A stretch of DNA of 64,000 nt, taken from Chamaelirium japonicum. Its lineage: Eukaryota > Streptophyta > Magnoliopsida > Liliales > Melanthiaceae. The notes under the pieces were generated by a model. It ran no database searches, was not told the origin of the DNA, and worked only from the letters and a program-made list of their open reading frames with translations. The translations under genes were made by a program, and so were the position numbers. Positions 1 through 12,019 of this stretch are shown here, piece after piece. The stretch lies in assembly GCA_947650365.1 (NCBI GenBank), contig OX393549.1, forward strand, positions 35,124,910-35,188,909, given 5' to 3'. Numbering within the stretch: the first letter of the stretch is position 1; each line of letters opens with the position of its first letter.

Positions 1-393
1 CGACTTTCGATGCTTGCACCAAGCTGTGGTGTCTCCTGAGGTTTGTTGTGAGTCTTGTGACCTCCACTTATATGAACCAAATAAAAATAAAAAAAAGACT
101 GAGAATCAAGTGTGATCATAACTGTCTAACCAACTATGAACGCTAATTTAAGGTCACTTTGTCAGTCTTGGCCTAACACTATTTATATATATCTATGATT
201 TCCTTTGTGGGTTTTTTTTTGGATGGAGATTGAAATTTTAAATTCCCTGGATGCACTCATCTCTCATCTCCCATTTTTTCTTCTCTTCTATCTCAAGTTT
301 TGAGGTCTTAATGGGCCAAGAATCAGTCTTGGGCCTTTATCTCAGTCTTGGCCTGCTAGTAGTTAGGACTGAACTATCAGTAGGAGAGCCTTA
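1..393. other. AT-rich intergenic sequence, no gene seen
   Basis: I see no coding region, RNA gene or repeat boundary here. The sequence is AT-rich with short T and A runs. It ends at the TTA target site of the Tourist-like MITE that follows. Confidence 0.5.
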
Positions 394-719
394 GAGCATC
401 TCCAACCGACTCCTTCCCAAGTGGAGTCAATTTTAGCTCCCATCTGCCACATGGGATAAGAATCGATAGAGTTTTGTATGCCCTCCAACCGACTCCTACC
501 TCCCTCCCATCCCCAAATATCACCAGTTTTTCTTTCCTACATGGGCGGACCCCATATGGGAGGCACTTTTTGGCTCTTGGCAGCAAGGAGGGATTTCCAG
601 CTCCTACCGCCACGTAGGATAGGTAGGAGCCGGTTGGAGTGGGTTTTCTATACTACAAGACAAAAATGTTTGGTGCCACATGGGATGGGAGATGGGATAG
701 GAGTCGGTTGGAGATGATC
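394..719. mobile_element. Tourist-like (PIF/Harbinger) MITE, 326 bp
   Basis: The left end reads GAGCATCTCCAACCGACTCC. The right end is its inverse with one mismatch, giving terminal inverted repeats of about 20 bp. The trinucleotide TTA lies on both sides (391-393 and 720-722), which is the target-site duplication typical of PIF/Harbinger MITEs. Further inverted copies of the 'ccaaccgactcc' core lie inside. Reading frames across it are by-products of the repeats. There is no transposase, so it is nonautonomous. Confidence 0.85.
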
Positions 720-814
720 TTACTGGGTCCAGGCTATGGTTATAGCGCTCCATTGACTTTTTCTCCCTTTTAATTAACAAAATTATTTTTTAAATAACAC
801 AAGTGCCCTTGATA

Positions 815-1850
815 ACAAATGATACTTTTCACTGTAGCAAAAAGTAACAATATGCAAATGTTACTCTTTAGTTACTGTACTCTAGAAATTATTACTCTTT
901 GTTACAGTGAAATCATTGTAGCATATACAGTGACTGCTACAGTGATTTCATTGTGGCAAAGAGTAACAATCTGCAAAAGTACTAGGAGAAAAGAGTAACA
1001 ATCTGCAAAGGTTACTCTTTAGTTACAGTACTTTGTAGAAACTTACTCTTTGCTACAGTGATTTCACTATAGCAAGTTTAGTGACTGCTACGGTGATTTT
1101 ATTGTATCAAAGAGTAACAATCTATAAAAGTACTATAACAAAGAGTAACAATCTACAAATGCTACTCTTTAGCTACTGTACTCTGTAGAAAATTATTCTT
1201 TGTTATAGTGATTTCACTATAGCAGATATCATGATTGCTACAATGATTTCACAGTAGCAAGGAGCCACAATCTGCAAAAGTATTACAGCAAAGAGTAACA
1301 ATATGCAAATGTTACTCTTTAGCTACAGTACTATGCAGAAAGTTACTCTTTACTATAGTGATTTCATTGTAGCAAGTATAGTGACTGCTACAATGATTTC
1401 ACTTTAGCTAAAGAGCAACAATCCGCAAAAGTATTGTAGCAAAGAGTAACAATCTACAAATGTTACTTCTTAGCTACGGTACTATGTAGCAAATTATTTT
1501 TTGCTATAATGATTTCATTGTAGTAAATATAGTGACTGCTACAGTGATTTCACTGTAGCAAACAATAACAATATGGAAAAGTACTGTAGAAAAGAGTAAC
1601 AATCTGCAAATACTACTCTTTTGCTACAATACTTGGTAGAAAGTTACTTTTTGCCACAATGATTTCACTATCGCATATATAATGACCGCTACAATGATTT
1701 CATTGTAGTAAATAGTAACTTTCTACAAACCATTGTAGCAAAAAAGTAATATTTGTATATTGTTACTCTTTGCTACAATGAAATGCTACTCTTTTTTGTA
1801 AAAATGTTACTCTTCATGCGATTTGGTAAAATGTTACTTGTTATTACATA
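815..1850. repeat. Palindrome-rich tandem array, ~150-bp period, about six copies
   Basis: The phrase 'gtgactgctacagtgattt' and its variants recur near 930, 1080, 1230, 1380, 1530 and 1680, giving a period near 150 bp. Each unit carries both 'gttactctttgctacagtg' and its reverse complement, plus the palindrome 'gctacagtgatttcactg', so a single strand could fold extensively. The copies are diverged. No coding potential is seen. The 3' flank (about 1790-2010) resembles 13310-13525, so the array probably expanded inside a dispersed element. A satellite seed and a foldback transposon both remain possible. Confidence 0.8.
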
Positions 1851-2029
1851 AATGTCACCCTTTATATGATTTGTCCATTTGTATGTAAGGATAAAATGAA
1901 CATTTTTCAAACGACGGAACCTAACGCTAAAGTATTTTTTTATCTGTCTTTATCATTAAATATAATTTGTTTGAAAGACTGTAGACCAATTTGTCTTTTT
2001 TTTTAAAAAAAAAAATTTATTCATACCCC

Positions 2030-3530
2030 AAAACTATTTTGCGTACTCCGTTTCCTCCCAAAAAATTGATTCCCACCTCGTTCCTCCACCTGCCTCCTTC
2101 CTCCCTTTCCATATCTTCAGAGAAGTAACCGTCGGAGCTGCCACAACTTCCCCTCTTTCTCCATCACTGTTGGAGCCCTAATTCGAGACCTGATCAGAAC
2201 CTCCAAGTCCTCGACAATCTTCCATGTGACGTCGTGGGCGATGCTGTGGTTGGGCAACGCAGCCCAGGCGTGGGTGGATCTTTGGTCAGGATTGGGGCGG
2301 CAGAACGGACGAGGTCCACCGGCAGAGAGTGCGGCAAAGTCGTGGTGGGCCAGGTCCGGAGGAGGCCAAGAAGCAAGATATCGATGGAGGGTTCGGAGAT
2401 GAAGTCAGCGTAGGATTAGAAGACCTTGTCGAGGATGGATGAGATCTGAACGGGGCTGAAGTGGAAGCTGGGGTTGACGGCCGCGACGATCGCAGGTGGC
2501 GGCTCCGACAATGATGGAGGAGGAGAGAGGAAGGTGGGGAATCGATCTTTTGGGTGGAAACGACACCAACCAACCTTTATGTGCTAGACATTCGTTTTCC
2601 ACCGCCGGGTGACTCGTTCGAATCCATCCGATTGAAGACCCGAGCGCCCGACAACCAGCAGACAACTGGGCCCCCCACCGCCCAGCAAGGCCCGTGAATT
2701 GCCAGCCTAGCCCAGCCTTCATGCAGAGATCCACCACCCGCGGTCCTTTCAAAGCGTTTGGTTACCAGACATCCAGTCTGGCCCAAAGTCTCAACCCGCC
2801 AGCTAATGCTATTAATGCCCGAAGGGCCCATCAGTGCAAATGATCTCATTACTATCAGACTGAGAGGTCGGGATTAGACGCTTGCTTGGGCCTTGGCCCA
2901 CCCAACCACATGCAAAGGCTCCACCTCTCGCTAGGTTGCTCCCTCTCAACATATGGGCCCTTCCTGCCTTGACAACATATTCGGTTAAGCTGTAGGATAA
3001 ATATAGACTATGGATGAAAATGCCCTCCATATTATTTTGAATTTTACCGAAATGCCATTAAACCTAACCAAACCTTCTACCTCCTGCCACCGCCAAAGTT
3101 GCTACTAACCAAACCTCCCGCCACCAAACCTAACCGATCCTCCCTAAACCTAAGATTTATAGGCAATATGATGAATCCTAGACTTAGAGCAAACCTAAAT
3201 CGAACCTTTTCTTCTTGTCTTCGATGCTCGCCGTTGGCAGCGGTGGCGAGCAGCCGTAACTCGGGAGGGGGACCAATCGGAGGTGGGCGAGTGTGGTTCA
3301 CCGTCGGGGGACCTCGCAGCGGCCTCCTCCGCCACCATTGCTCGCGCCCGCCTCCACCACCGTTGCTTGCGCCCGCCACCGTCGATCACCACCCTGCTGC
3401 TCGTGCTCTCGAGAGAGAGATGGGAGATGGAAACGCCAGATGATAGTTTTGAATTTCTCGAGACCTAACATCAAAGGGGATATCTCGCTGTCCTGTACCT
3501 TTGCAATTTATTATGTCGGGGATTAGTCAC
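2030..3530. other. GC-richer stretch without a recognisable gene
   Basis: Several short open frames overlap here on both strands (for example 2405-2752 minus and 3099-3443 plus). None shows a domain I recognise, and competing frames are equally long, as expected of GC-rich noncoding DNA. The minus strand at about 2190-2500 reads in a gene-like way but carries a stop, so a decayed host gene fragment is possible. Confidence 0.3.
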
Positions 3531-4051
3531 CAATTAACCCTAAGATAAAGATGTGTCGAAAGCTCTTCGGCACTGATGAGACCACAACTGGGTCATGAGC
3601 ACACTGGGTCGACGTTCGTCTCCTGGGTCAGACAAGGTCATGTATGGGTGCACCGGGAATCCTTGTGGGCTAGCTTATAGTGTCCATGGCCTGTGATTCA
3701 GACTACTCAACTAGTTGGGGAGCCCACAGACAAAGCTACTGCGCTTTATTTCAGGCTAACCTGACCGTGTTCGAAGCAATGAAGTCGATGTTGACGATGG
3801 CTTCGAGGAGCATCGCATGTGGGTGCCAGACATGCTGTGAGTTTGAATTTGTCATGGAGTTTGCATACGTTACATGTAATTAAATCCTGGCAAAAATAGA
3901 TATTTTGCATGATATTTTGTGAAATATCTTGTTTTTTTTTTGCGGAGTCTTTGCGTCAAATGATCAAAAATTGGCAAAAAAAAAAGAAGATTTTTTATGA
4001 TTTATCTCGAGATTTCATTCCTTGGATGTAAGTAGCTAGGCACGAAAGATG
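3531..4051. other. Intergenic sequence, nothing recognised
   Basis: I find no gene, repeat boundary or RNA gene. The stretch ends directly at the left LTR of a TRIM element. Confidence 0.4.
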
Positions 4052-4928
4052 TGTTGAATAGTCCTGCTTCGATATATCTGTTGTGCTCTACCCTTTCTAA
4101 GAGATTAGCCTTTTGGAGAGATGGGGTGTTCTAATATGGTATCAGAGGCGGGTCTGACGTCTCTTGCTCTTGCTCCAGCTCTGGATGTGCCCCCTGTGGA
4201 AAAAAGTTATGATCGTCATAAGGTTTTTCGTCAACAGTCGACATAATTTAAGTGTGGTACACTGTAACGTGCTGAGCTATCACGTAGACACTATTTGAAC
4301 ATCAAGAATAGAGTAAAGAGTAAACACAAGATGTGGTAACAAAGTTCGATCGAGGCCTATGTTTTCGTACGGTAAGACACAACATTGAATCCACTATCCC
4401 TGAAATGTAGAGTGACATCGACGTGCCGAGTGTCACTTATACGAGCTATCAAAGAAGTGGGAGAAGTTGATGTTTGAGCTCTAGAAATTGAGAATTTGAT
4501 CCGGGAATAATAATTCTAGGCTGGATATTGTGTCGGCTCTGTTATTTATAAAGGTTTGAAAATATTCGGATCCAGGGATGGTTTTTGTAGGGCAATTATC
4601 AGACCCTGGACAGTCGTCGTGGGCCCCAAGCGACGCTAGCGGGTCCCACCGATGTCCTCGTGGGCCCCTAGACATGGCTGGCAGGTCACCCTATTGTCAT
4701 TGCGGGTCATAGGCATGGTCCCACTACCGTCGCTGTGGGCCTGCGAGTGCCTTGGTCAGATTTTGTACCCACACCCCCACCGATTGTGCCTTGCCAAGCA
4801 TGTTTCGAGTGAGGGGGAGTGTTGAGCAGTCTCGATAAGGGGGGCACCTATAGGCAGTTTAATAATACCCGCTATGCTCTACCCCCCTTTCAAGAGATTA
4901 GTCTTTTGGAGACAAGGGTGTAGTAACA
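4052..4928 (+). mobile_element. TRIM-like nonautonomous LTR element
   Basis: The two ends share an LTR-like sequence starting TGTTGA and containing 'agagattag.cttttggag' (about 4052-4136 and 4820-4928). Just inside the left copy is 'tggtatcagagg' (4137 onward), matching the initiator-Met tRNA primer-binding site. Just before the right copy is the purine tract 'gagtgaggggg'. The ~680-bp interior has no protein domain. The left LTR looks internally deleted compared with the right. No clear target-site duplication was found. Confidence 0.7.
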
Positions 4929-5864
4929 TGACGCATTCCATGTAGTTACTTGTTGCCCCGTAGCGGAATCCTCAAGATGAACAAGAGACAAATAATCACA
5001 AAGGCACTATGGAGCAAATAGTCCCACATCAGCTAAGAGGTGGGAGTTTCACATCTTCATATACTCGTTGCCCCCTTCCCCTCCCCTCCCCTCCCCTCCG
5101 ATATAAATTAGTCGAACAGGATGCTAAATAGTCCCGCCGCCAAGACGAAAGAGAAACTCGTTGACATGCAACCGCAGTTAGCCATCCAAATTCGACTCAA
5201 ACTCCACTCAAGCACCACTACGCTTCCATTCAAACTCTTAGTCCTAACCAATATGAAAGTGCTTATCACGCAAAGTCTCCAACACAACCTCCACATAACA
5301 AGTGCGATCCATGACTCGAAGCCAATAATGTTCCCTACCTCAAATCGAAAAGCAATTAAGTTGACCAATATGATGCATCAAGTGTTTTCCACAAAAAAAA
5401 AAAATTTGATGCACCAAGAACATTGGTGTTCCATCCCTCACTTGGCTTTTCAGCTCAAGTAGCCATTGGGGGGTGCTGAGAAAAAAAAAAATTTAGCCCC
5501 CATGCCTTGGAATAGATTACTACTCACTGCTTCTTCTTTACATCATCATCTCAATGCCTCTTTGTTGTAAAGAAAGTTCGCATACAAAAGATATATAGAA
5601 ACGGCACCGACGATATTATACTCCGCTCGTGTGCTCTGGTCTGTCGATTATAAATTAAATAACACAAAGGACAAGAATCCACCATGGAGGGACGATGTTG
5701 CATAAAGCATGGCATGCTTTTGTCGGTTGTGTTAATAGTTTTTTGACATTAGCGTGAAGGAAGGTGAACCATCTAAAGTTGAATCGCATGATGTTGAGTT
5801 ATCTGCGAATAACTTTCATTGCAGACCTAATCCATAGGTAGTCTTGAAGAAAAAAGGGTGGGGA
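4929..5864. other. Intergenic sequence with a short CTCCC minisatellite
   Basis: A (CTCCC)n tract lies at about 5076-5099. A nearby 'atagtcccacatcagctaag' (about 5018) recalls TRIM LTR starts, but no partner copy or boundaries could be set. Overlapping frames at 5108-5462 on both strands match nothing I know. Confidence 0.4.
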
Positions 5865-6591
5865 TATATATAACCCTTGATTTGATCTAGGCCACCTCCA
5901 CCTATATATAGCCCATAGCTTATTACGGGTTACTGTATACAGCCCACCTACTCGAGGCCACCTCCACCTGTGCATGATTTTGCCCTACCTTCTTTCTCCT
6001 AGCTCCTCTTTACTCCTCCCTACTCTGTCCCCCTCCTCCTTTCCCTCCAACGTGCTCATGCTGCCCGCCGCGCACGGCCACCTATCGTCCACCCTTGTCT
6101 GTTGCCGCCTATCCAACTCGCCGTCATCTTCTATTCCTCCTCCTCCTCCTTCCTCCTTTTATTTCCCTCCTCCTCCTCATTTTTCCTCCCAATTTTCTTC
6201 ATCCTAGCCTCTTTAGGCGTTCGGTCAAGATGTCCAAATGCATCTACTATACGTGCATTCAGCTAAGAAGTCTAAATGCACAATTGATGTATTTGGACTT
6301 CCTAGCTGTACGTAGATGCATTCAGCCTGTACGTAGATGCATTCAGCTTGGTTTGATCGAGTGTCGCTATTTTAGGGGGAAAAGAGGAGGAGGAAGAAGG
6401 AAAGAAGATGAAAAAAAAGGGGAGGAAGAGGAGAGAGGAAGAGGAGAAGAAGGAAGAAGAGAGGAAGAGGAAGAGGAAGAGGAAGATGAAGGGAAGGAGG
6501 AGGAGAATTGAAGGAAGGAGCCGATGGTAGTGGGTTGCCGGCGGCAAAGGCGGGAAGAAGGGAAGGAAGAAGAAGAATGGAGGAAGAGAAA
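5865..6591. repeat. CT-rich/GA-rich foldback-like element
   Basis: The left half is strongly pyrimidine-rich (about 5980-6200) and the right half purine-rich (about 6375-6590), so the strand could fold back. Repeats of 'gtagatgcattcagc' lie between. The left end (about 5870-5975, containing 'ggccacctccacct') is matched in inverted orientation at about 18850-18990, so two members of one family are in the window. The long acidic or Leu/Ser-rich frames are low-complexity artefacts. A Helitron adjoins at 6592. Confidence 0.55.
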
Positions 6592-6766
6592 TCTATACTA
6601 TATACTAAAATGGAAGCCTCTCTCCCGTGTTGTGACACGTGGACGTCATTTAAAGAGTTAGAATTCTTCTTCCATATGTGAACGCGGCTCTCTTTTAAAT
6701 CCATTTAAAAACCTACCATAAAGATGATAAATTTTCATTTAATGGCATTTAATGGTCATTTGATGT

Positions 6767-6817
<51 letters not shown>

Positions 6818-6930
6818 ACAAGTGAATCACACTCACTTCAGATTTCACATTTCTTCGAACAGTTGTGATGTCGTCTTTGCCAAATGGCGTGCATCAAGCA
6901 CATTCGGGCATTGCCCGGGTTTCTTACTAG
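6592..6930 (+). mobile_element. Nonautonomous Helitron, copy 1
   Basis: It begins TCTATACTATATACTAAAA after an A and ends CTAG followed by T, the A|TC...CTRR|T rule of Helitrons. About 10 bp before the end is the hairpin CGGGCATTGCCCG. A (CT)n run fills 6773-6816. A second copy with the same ends lies at 32810-33154 inside the MULE transposase gene. No Rep/helicase is encoded. Confidence 0.88.
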
Positions 6931-7432
6931 TAAGTAGTAAGACGAGGGTTGCCTATAGATGGGGGCATTTTAGTCTTTCGACATCTCAAGTTATTTCTAT
7001 TTCATTTTAGGGTTGTCTTCAATCAGACTGAAAGCTACTTATAGTTATGGATGTAATCGATATAAATTTAATTTAATTATTAGAGGGTTGCCTAGAGTAA
7101 ACCGAGGATTTTATATAGCCTCACTCGAGAAAAAAATTGACGACCAGAATTATGACTAGCCAGTGGCTTTGCGCCACATATGCCACAACGTACCCCAATG
7201 ATTACTACCTCCTTAGCCCATTCAAATTATGTCAAGCGCTTGCTACATGCCATGTAAGAGATTTTTAATTCCTTTTGTGTGGCCATTAGGTCGATTACTT
7301 TTCTATTAATGAAAAACCAGATTGGTTGATTGCTTGAGTTCTGCTAGGTACGATTGTACTCTCATGTAACGGTCGATGGTCATAACTCATAAGAAACCAA
7401 GTGGCACATATTAAATGTATCCGTAGCCATTG
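6931..7432. other. AT-rich intergenic sequence, nothing recognised
   Basis: No gene or bounded repeat is visible between the Helitron end and the CACTA-like terminus at 7433. Confidence 0.45.
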
Positions 7433-7599
7433 CACTACAACAGATCTGGTCTAATTCAGTGGCCAAAAATTGCTCGTCTTAATCGGGGGCCTGGCCGTCG
7501 ATTATCGCCAACCCCGCCGGATCGATTTGATGTCTTTTTCGGCCATTGGGTGACGGCAACCAATTTTGCCAGTCACTAAAGAACTTTTCTATTGTGTTG
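7433..7599. mobile_element. Possible miniature CACTA-like element
   Basis: It starts CACTACAACAGA, the classic CACTA terminus. It closes with 'cttttctattgtgttg', an imperfect inverse of that start. The interior of about 165 bp has no protein. The ends are imperfect and I see no clean 3-bp target duplication, so this is tentative. Confidence 0.42.
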
Positions 7600-7687
7600 T
7601 CGTAGGATAAGGTTTGAGGAATTTGTTGATAAACCATATATACTTGGCGGTTCTTGATGAATTATGCTTTGATTAAGTATTTTATAG

Positions 7688-7868
7688 GAGAAAATGATAT
7701 TCAATCCGAAGGTTTTTTCAATTTTGCCGATCAATTGACGTGACAAACTGCAATTGGTGTTGTTAAAGATTTTAAAATCACTAGTGGGTTTCAGCCACAA
7801 GTTGTACGCTGCCACATCAATCGGACCGATGAAATCAGCACAAACCTTGGGGCTGAATAGCATTTCTC
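7688..7868. mobile_element. Foldback MITE, same family as 19045-19226
   Basis: The left arm begins 'gagaaaatgatattcaatcc'. The right arm ends 'ctgaatagcatttctc', its diverged inverse. Length (181 bp), end sequences and the inner 'cgaaggttttt' motif match the better preserved element at 19045-19226 (182 bp). Flanking 'attttata' and 'attttcta' could be an 8-bp target duplication with a mismatch. Confidence 0.7.
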
Positions 7869-7881
7869 ATTTTCTAATATC

Positions 7882-8377
7882 TTTCCGTGGATGTAATCCT
7901 GACTTTAGATAAACCATGTTAAAAGGAAAAAAAAGTGCTATATATGACATGGCTTGGTGTACGGCTTACTTTTCCCAATAATGAGAGAGAGAGAGTACAA
8001 GAAGGGATCTCTTGGTTCCTTCTTTTTTGTCAAATTATAATTTTTTTTCTTTTGTGAAAATTGCAGCATGATCCATTAAGTTGTGATGTAAATAAAATAT
8101 TACAGAAATTACACTTTACCCTTTTGAAGTTTAGCTCAAAAGCACTTAACCCCTGTAGTTTATTTTGTTGCAAACCGTTCCCTAAAGTTTGAAATATAAG
8201 CACAATACCCCTTTTATCAACTACTTAATTTTCTTATTTGGTAATATTTATCCCATCAAAACTGAATTGAAGGGGTAAGTTTTTTTACCCGTAGGGGGGG
8301 TTAAGTGTTTTTGAGCTAAACTACAGGAGGGCAAAGGATAATTTACCCTAAAATATTTTAATTACAATTCACAAACA

Positions 8378-8446
<69 letters not shown>

Positions 8447-8949
8447 GTTTCCGTGGATGAATTCTGGACTTTGGATAAATCATGTTAAAAGAAAAATAAA
8501 AGTGCTATATATGACGTGGCTTGGTGTACGGCTTACTTTTCCCAATAATGAGAGAGAGAGAGAGAGTACAAGAAGTAATCTCTTCGTTCCTTCTTTTTAG
8601 TCAAATTATAATTTTATTTTCTTTTGTGAAAATTGTAGCATGGTCCATTAAGATGTGATGTAAATAAAATATTGGAAAAATTACACTTTAGCCCCTTAAA
8701 ATTTAGCTCAAAAGCACTTAACTCCTGTAGTTTATTTTGTTCCAAATCGCTCCCTAAAGTTTGAAATGTAAGCACAATATCCCTTTTATCAACTACTTAA
8801 TTTTCTTATTTGGTAATATTTATCCCATCAAAACTGAATTGAAGGGACAAGTTTTTTACAAGTAGGGGGGTTAAGTGTTTTTGAGCTAAAACTACAAGGG
8901 GCAAAGTGTAATGTGTAATTTATCCTAAAATATTTTAATTATAATTCAT

Positions 8950-9010
<61 letters not shown>

Positions 9011-11101
9011 GTTTCCGTGGATGTACTGCGGACTTTGGATAACCCATGTTAAAAGAAAATAAAAGTGCTATATATGACATGGTGACTCGGTGTACGGCTT
9101 ACTTTTCCCAATAATGAGAGAGAGAGAGAGAGAGTACAAGAAGGGATCTCTTGGTTCCTTCTTTTTAGTCAAATTATAGTTTTCTTTTCTTTTGTAAAAA
9201 TTGTAGCATGGTCCATTAAGTTGTGACGCAAATAAAATATTAAAAAAATTATACTTTGTCCCCTTCAAGTTTAGCACAAAAGCATTTAACCCCTTAATTT
9301 ATTTTGTTCCAAATCGCTCTCTAAAGTTTGAAATGCAAGCACAATACCCCTTGTGTCAACTACCTAATTTCCTTATTTGGTAATATTTATCCCATCAAAA
9401 CTGAATTGAAGGGACAAGTTTTTTACTCGTAAAGGGGGTTAAGTGTTTTTGAGCTAAACTACAGGGGGCAAAGTGTAAGTTATCCTAAAACATTTTAATT
9501 ACACTTCACAAACAATAAAGAGAGAGAGAGAGAGAGAGAGAGGTGTTTCCGTGGATGTATTGCGGATTTTGGATAAACCGTGTTAAAAGAAAAATAAAAA
9601 TGCTATATGACGTGGCTCGGTGTACGGCTTACTTTTCCCAATAATGAGAGAGAGTACAAGAAGGGATCTCTTGGTTCCATCTTTTTAGTCAAATTATAGT
9701 TTTCTTTTCTTTTGTGAAAATTGTAGCATGATCCATTAAGTTGTGATGTAAATAAAATATTAAAAAAATTACACTTTGCCCCTTGAAGTTTAGCTCAAAA
9801 GCACTTAACCCCTTAGTTTATTTTGTTCCAAATTGCTATTTAAAGTTTGAAATGCAAGGACAATACCCCTTTTGTCAACTACTTAATTTCCTTATTTGGT
9901 AATATTTATCCCATCAAAACTGAATTGAAGGGGCAAGTTTTTTACCTATTGGAGGGGTTAAGTGTTTTTGAGCTAAACTACAGATGGCAAAGTATAATTT
10001 ATCCTAAAACATTTTAATTACACTTCACAAACAATAAAGAGAGAGAAAGAGAGGTGTCTCCGTGGATGTATTGCGGACTTTGGATAAACCATGTTAAAAG
10101 AAAAAAAAAAGTGCTATATATGACGTGGCTCTGTGTACGACTTATTTTTTCCAATAATGAAAGAGAGATAGAGAGAAAGTACAAGAAGGGATCTCTTGGT
10201 TCCTTCTTTTTAGTCAGAATATAATTTCCTTTTCTTTGGTGAAAATTGTAGCATGGTCCATTAAGTTGTGATGTAAATAAAATATTAGAAAAATTACACT
10301 TTACCTCCTTGAAGTTTAGCTCAAAAGCACTTAACCCCTACTTAACCCCTGTAGTTTATTTTGTTCCAAATCATTCCCTAAAGTTTGAAATGTAAGCACA
10401 ATATCCCTTTTGTCACCTACTTAATTTCCTCATTTGGTTATATTTATCCCATCAAAACTGAATTGAAGGGGCAAATTTTTTACCTGTAGGGGGGGTTAAG
10501 TGTTTTTGAGCTAAACTACAGGGGGGTAAAGTATAATTTAGCCTGAAATATTTTAATTACAATTCACAAACAATAAAGAGAGAGAAGGTGTTTCTGTGGA
10601 TTTATTTTGGACTTTGGATAAATCATATTAAAAGAAAAATAAAAGTGCTATATATATGACGTGGCTTGGTGTACGGCTTGCTTTTTCCAATAATGAGAGA
10701 AAGAGAGAGTACAAGAAGGGATCTCTTGGTTCCTTCTTTTTAGTCAAATTATAATTTTCTTTTCTTTTGTGAAAATTGTAGCATGGTCCATTAAGTTGTG
10801 ATGTAAAAAAAATATTAGAGGAATTATACTTTACTCCCTTGAAGTTTAGCTCAAAAACACTTAACCCCTGTAGTTTATTTTGTTCCAGATCGTTTCCTAA
10901 AGTTTGAAATGTAAGCACAATATCCCTTTTGTCAACTACTTAATTTCCTCATTTGCTTATATTTATCCCATCAAAACTGAATTGAAGGGGCAAATTTTTT
11001 ACCTGTAGGGGGGTTAAGTGTTTTTAAGGTAAACTATAGGGGGCAAAGTACAAATTACCCTAAAATATTTTAATTACACGTCACAAACAAGAGAGAGAGA
11101 G
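7882..11101. repeat. Six-copy tandem array of ~510-565-bp units
   Basis: Units start at 'tttccgtggatg' near 7882, 8448, 9012, 9546, 10057 and 10591. Each carries in order a 'cttggtgtacggcttacttt' segment, a short (GA)n, 'acaagaagggatctc', a T-rich stretch and an internal inverted-repeat module. The first five units end in a (GA)n tract, very long in units 1 and 2. The internal module runs from 'gaagtttagctcaaaagcac' to its inverse 'gtgtttttgagctaaac' (about 8097-8357 in unit 1) and looks like a MITE fixed in the unit before amplification. Frames at 9068-9277 and 10628-10918 are repeat products. The array ends about 160 bp from the SAUR stop codon. Confidence 0.9.
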
Positions 11102-11258
11102 TAATAAGAAGCCCATATTTCTCATTAAATCAGAGATGTCAAAGGGGTGGCGCCATCGCCCGCCGCTCGGGATATACAAATGCGACCCAGAAAAAAGTCT
11201 CTTAATGGGTTTTGAGTCAGACACATAGGGAGAGGGAACAGAGAGGGGGGTTTGGGGC

Positions 11259-11576
11259 TCAGGAGATGAGCATGGAGGTGAGGGAGCGGAAGGCGAGCTC
11301 CTCGCAGGGGATGGTGAGGCCCATGTCGTGGTCGAAGCCGAACTCCTCCTCGGCCCGCCGGAGGAGGGACTGGAACTCCGGGTGGGCGAGCAGGGAGATG
11401 GGGACGATGAAGCGGCTCCGGTTCTCCCCGACGTACACCGCGAAGTGGCCCTTGGGCACGTCGAGGGGGAGCCCCTCCTGCTCCTCGCTGTACTTCCTCC
11501 CCAGGCTCGAGCACCTCTTCAGTATCTGCTTCAGCACCGCCGCTTGCGGGAGCTTGTTGGACTTCCTCACAGCCAT
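11259..11576 (-). CDS. SAUR-family (small auxin-up RNA) protein, 105 aa
   Basis: This is a complete intronless frame starting at [11 protein letters not shown]. The SAUR core fills residues 37-100: '[16 protein letters not shown]' (37-51), '[18 protein letters not shown]' (55-72) and '[18 protein letters not shown]' (76-93). Length and lack of introns are typical of the family. SAUR proteins as a family bind and inhibit PP2C.D phosphatases, which activates plasma-membrane H+-ATPases and promotes cell expansion; that role is inferred from family membership. The N-terminal 30 residues are basic. The codons are very GC-rich, unlike the AT-rich flanks, as is common for monocot SAURs. Upstream lie a CT-rich leader and a TATA box; downstream lies the six-copy tandem array. 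The exact SAUR paralogue cannot be told by eye. Confidence 0.95.
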   Translation of the reverse strand: MAVRKSNKLPQAAVLKQILKRCSSLGRKYSEEQEGLPLDVPKGHFAVYVGENRSRFIVPISLLAHPEFQSLLRRAEEEFGFDHDMGLTIPCEELAFRSLTSMLIS

Positions 11577-11611
11577 TAGATCAAGCAGCTAGAGGAATTT
11601 TTAAGAGAGAG

Positions 11612-11691
11612 AGAAGGTGTTGGGTGGTGATGATGAGAACTGAGAAGAGAGAGAGAGAGAAAGAGAGTGTTGGGTGGTGGTAATGAGAACT

Positions 11692-11731
<40 letters not shown>
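11612..11731 (-). repeat. CT-rich leader of the SAUR gene (GA microsatellites on plus)
   Basis: Between the SAUR start codon and its TATA box are three (GA)n runs on the plus strand, each preceded by 'gtgttgggtggtg..atgagaactgag' or a variant. On the gene strand this is a CT-rich 5' leader, common in plant genes. The repetition suggests slippage or short tandem duplication within the leader. Confidence 0.7.
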
Positions 11732-11733
<2 letters not shown>

Positions 11734-11765
11734 GGGTGGTGATGAGAGAGCTGGTGAGGGGGGCT

Positions 11766-11774
11766 TATTTATAG
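11766..11774 (-). promoter_or_regulatory. Probable TATA box of the SAUR gene
   Basis: On the minus strand this reads CTATAAATA, about 190 bp before the SAUR start codon, leaving room for the CT-rich leader. A TGTCCC variant of the auxin-response hexamer occurs further upstream (about 12077), but a hexamer alone is weak evidence for auxin control. Confidence 0.6.
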
Positions 11775-12019
11775 AGGAGAGTGAAGGTGACAGAAGAAAG
11801 CAGGAGCATGTGGTCGGTTGTACCACTTGTACGTTGGGGCTTGTGGTTTCTGGCGGAATTTTACGTGCTGGCCCGACCCTTTTACTCTCGATGCTGATCT
11901 CCTCAACTACAAACATGGCCCCCGGTCGGGCCGGCTCGGGTCGATCATAACTGCAAAACAGTATCTTCGGTCCTGTTTCGTACATCTAATTAAAAATATA
12001 TAGTCCTTTAACTTAGCCA

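Noticed and set aside
3099-3443. A 114-codon plus frame as a small gene
   Set aside because: Competing minus frames of similar length overlap it and no known domain is present.
5008-5110. A fourth TRIM LTR ('atagtcccacatcagctaag')
   Set aside because: There is no TG start, no paired LTR and no primer-binding site next to it.
6095-6704. Acidic and Leu/Ser-rich frames in the CT/GA-rich region
   Set aside because: They are low-complexity translations of purine or pyrimidine tracts, with frames open on both strands.
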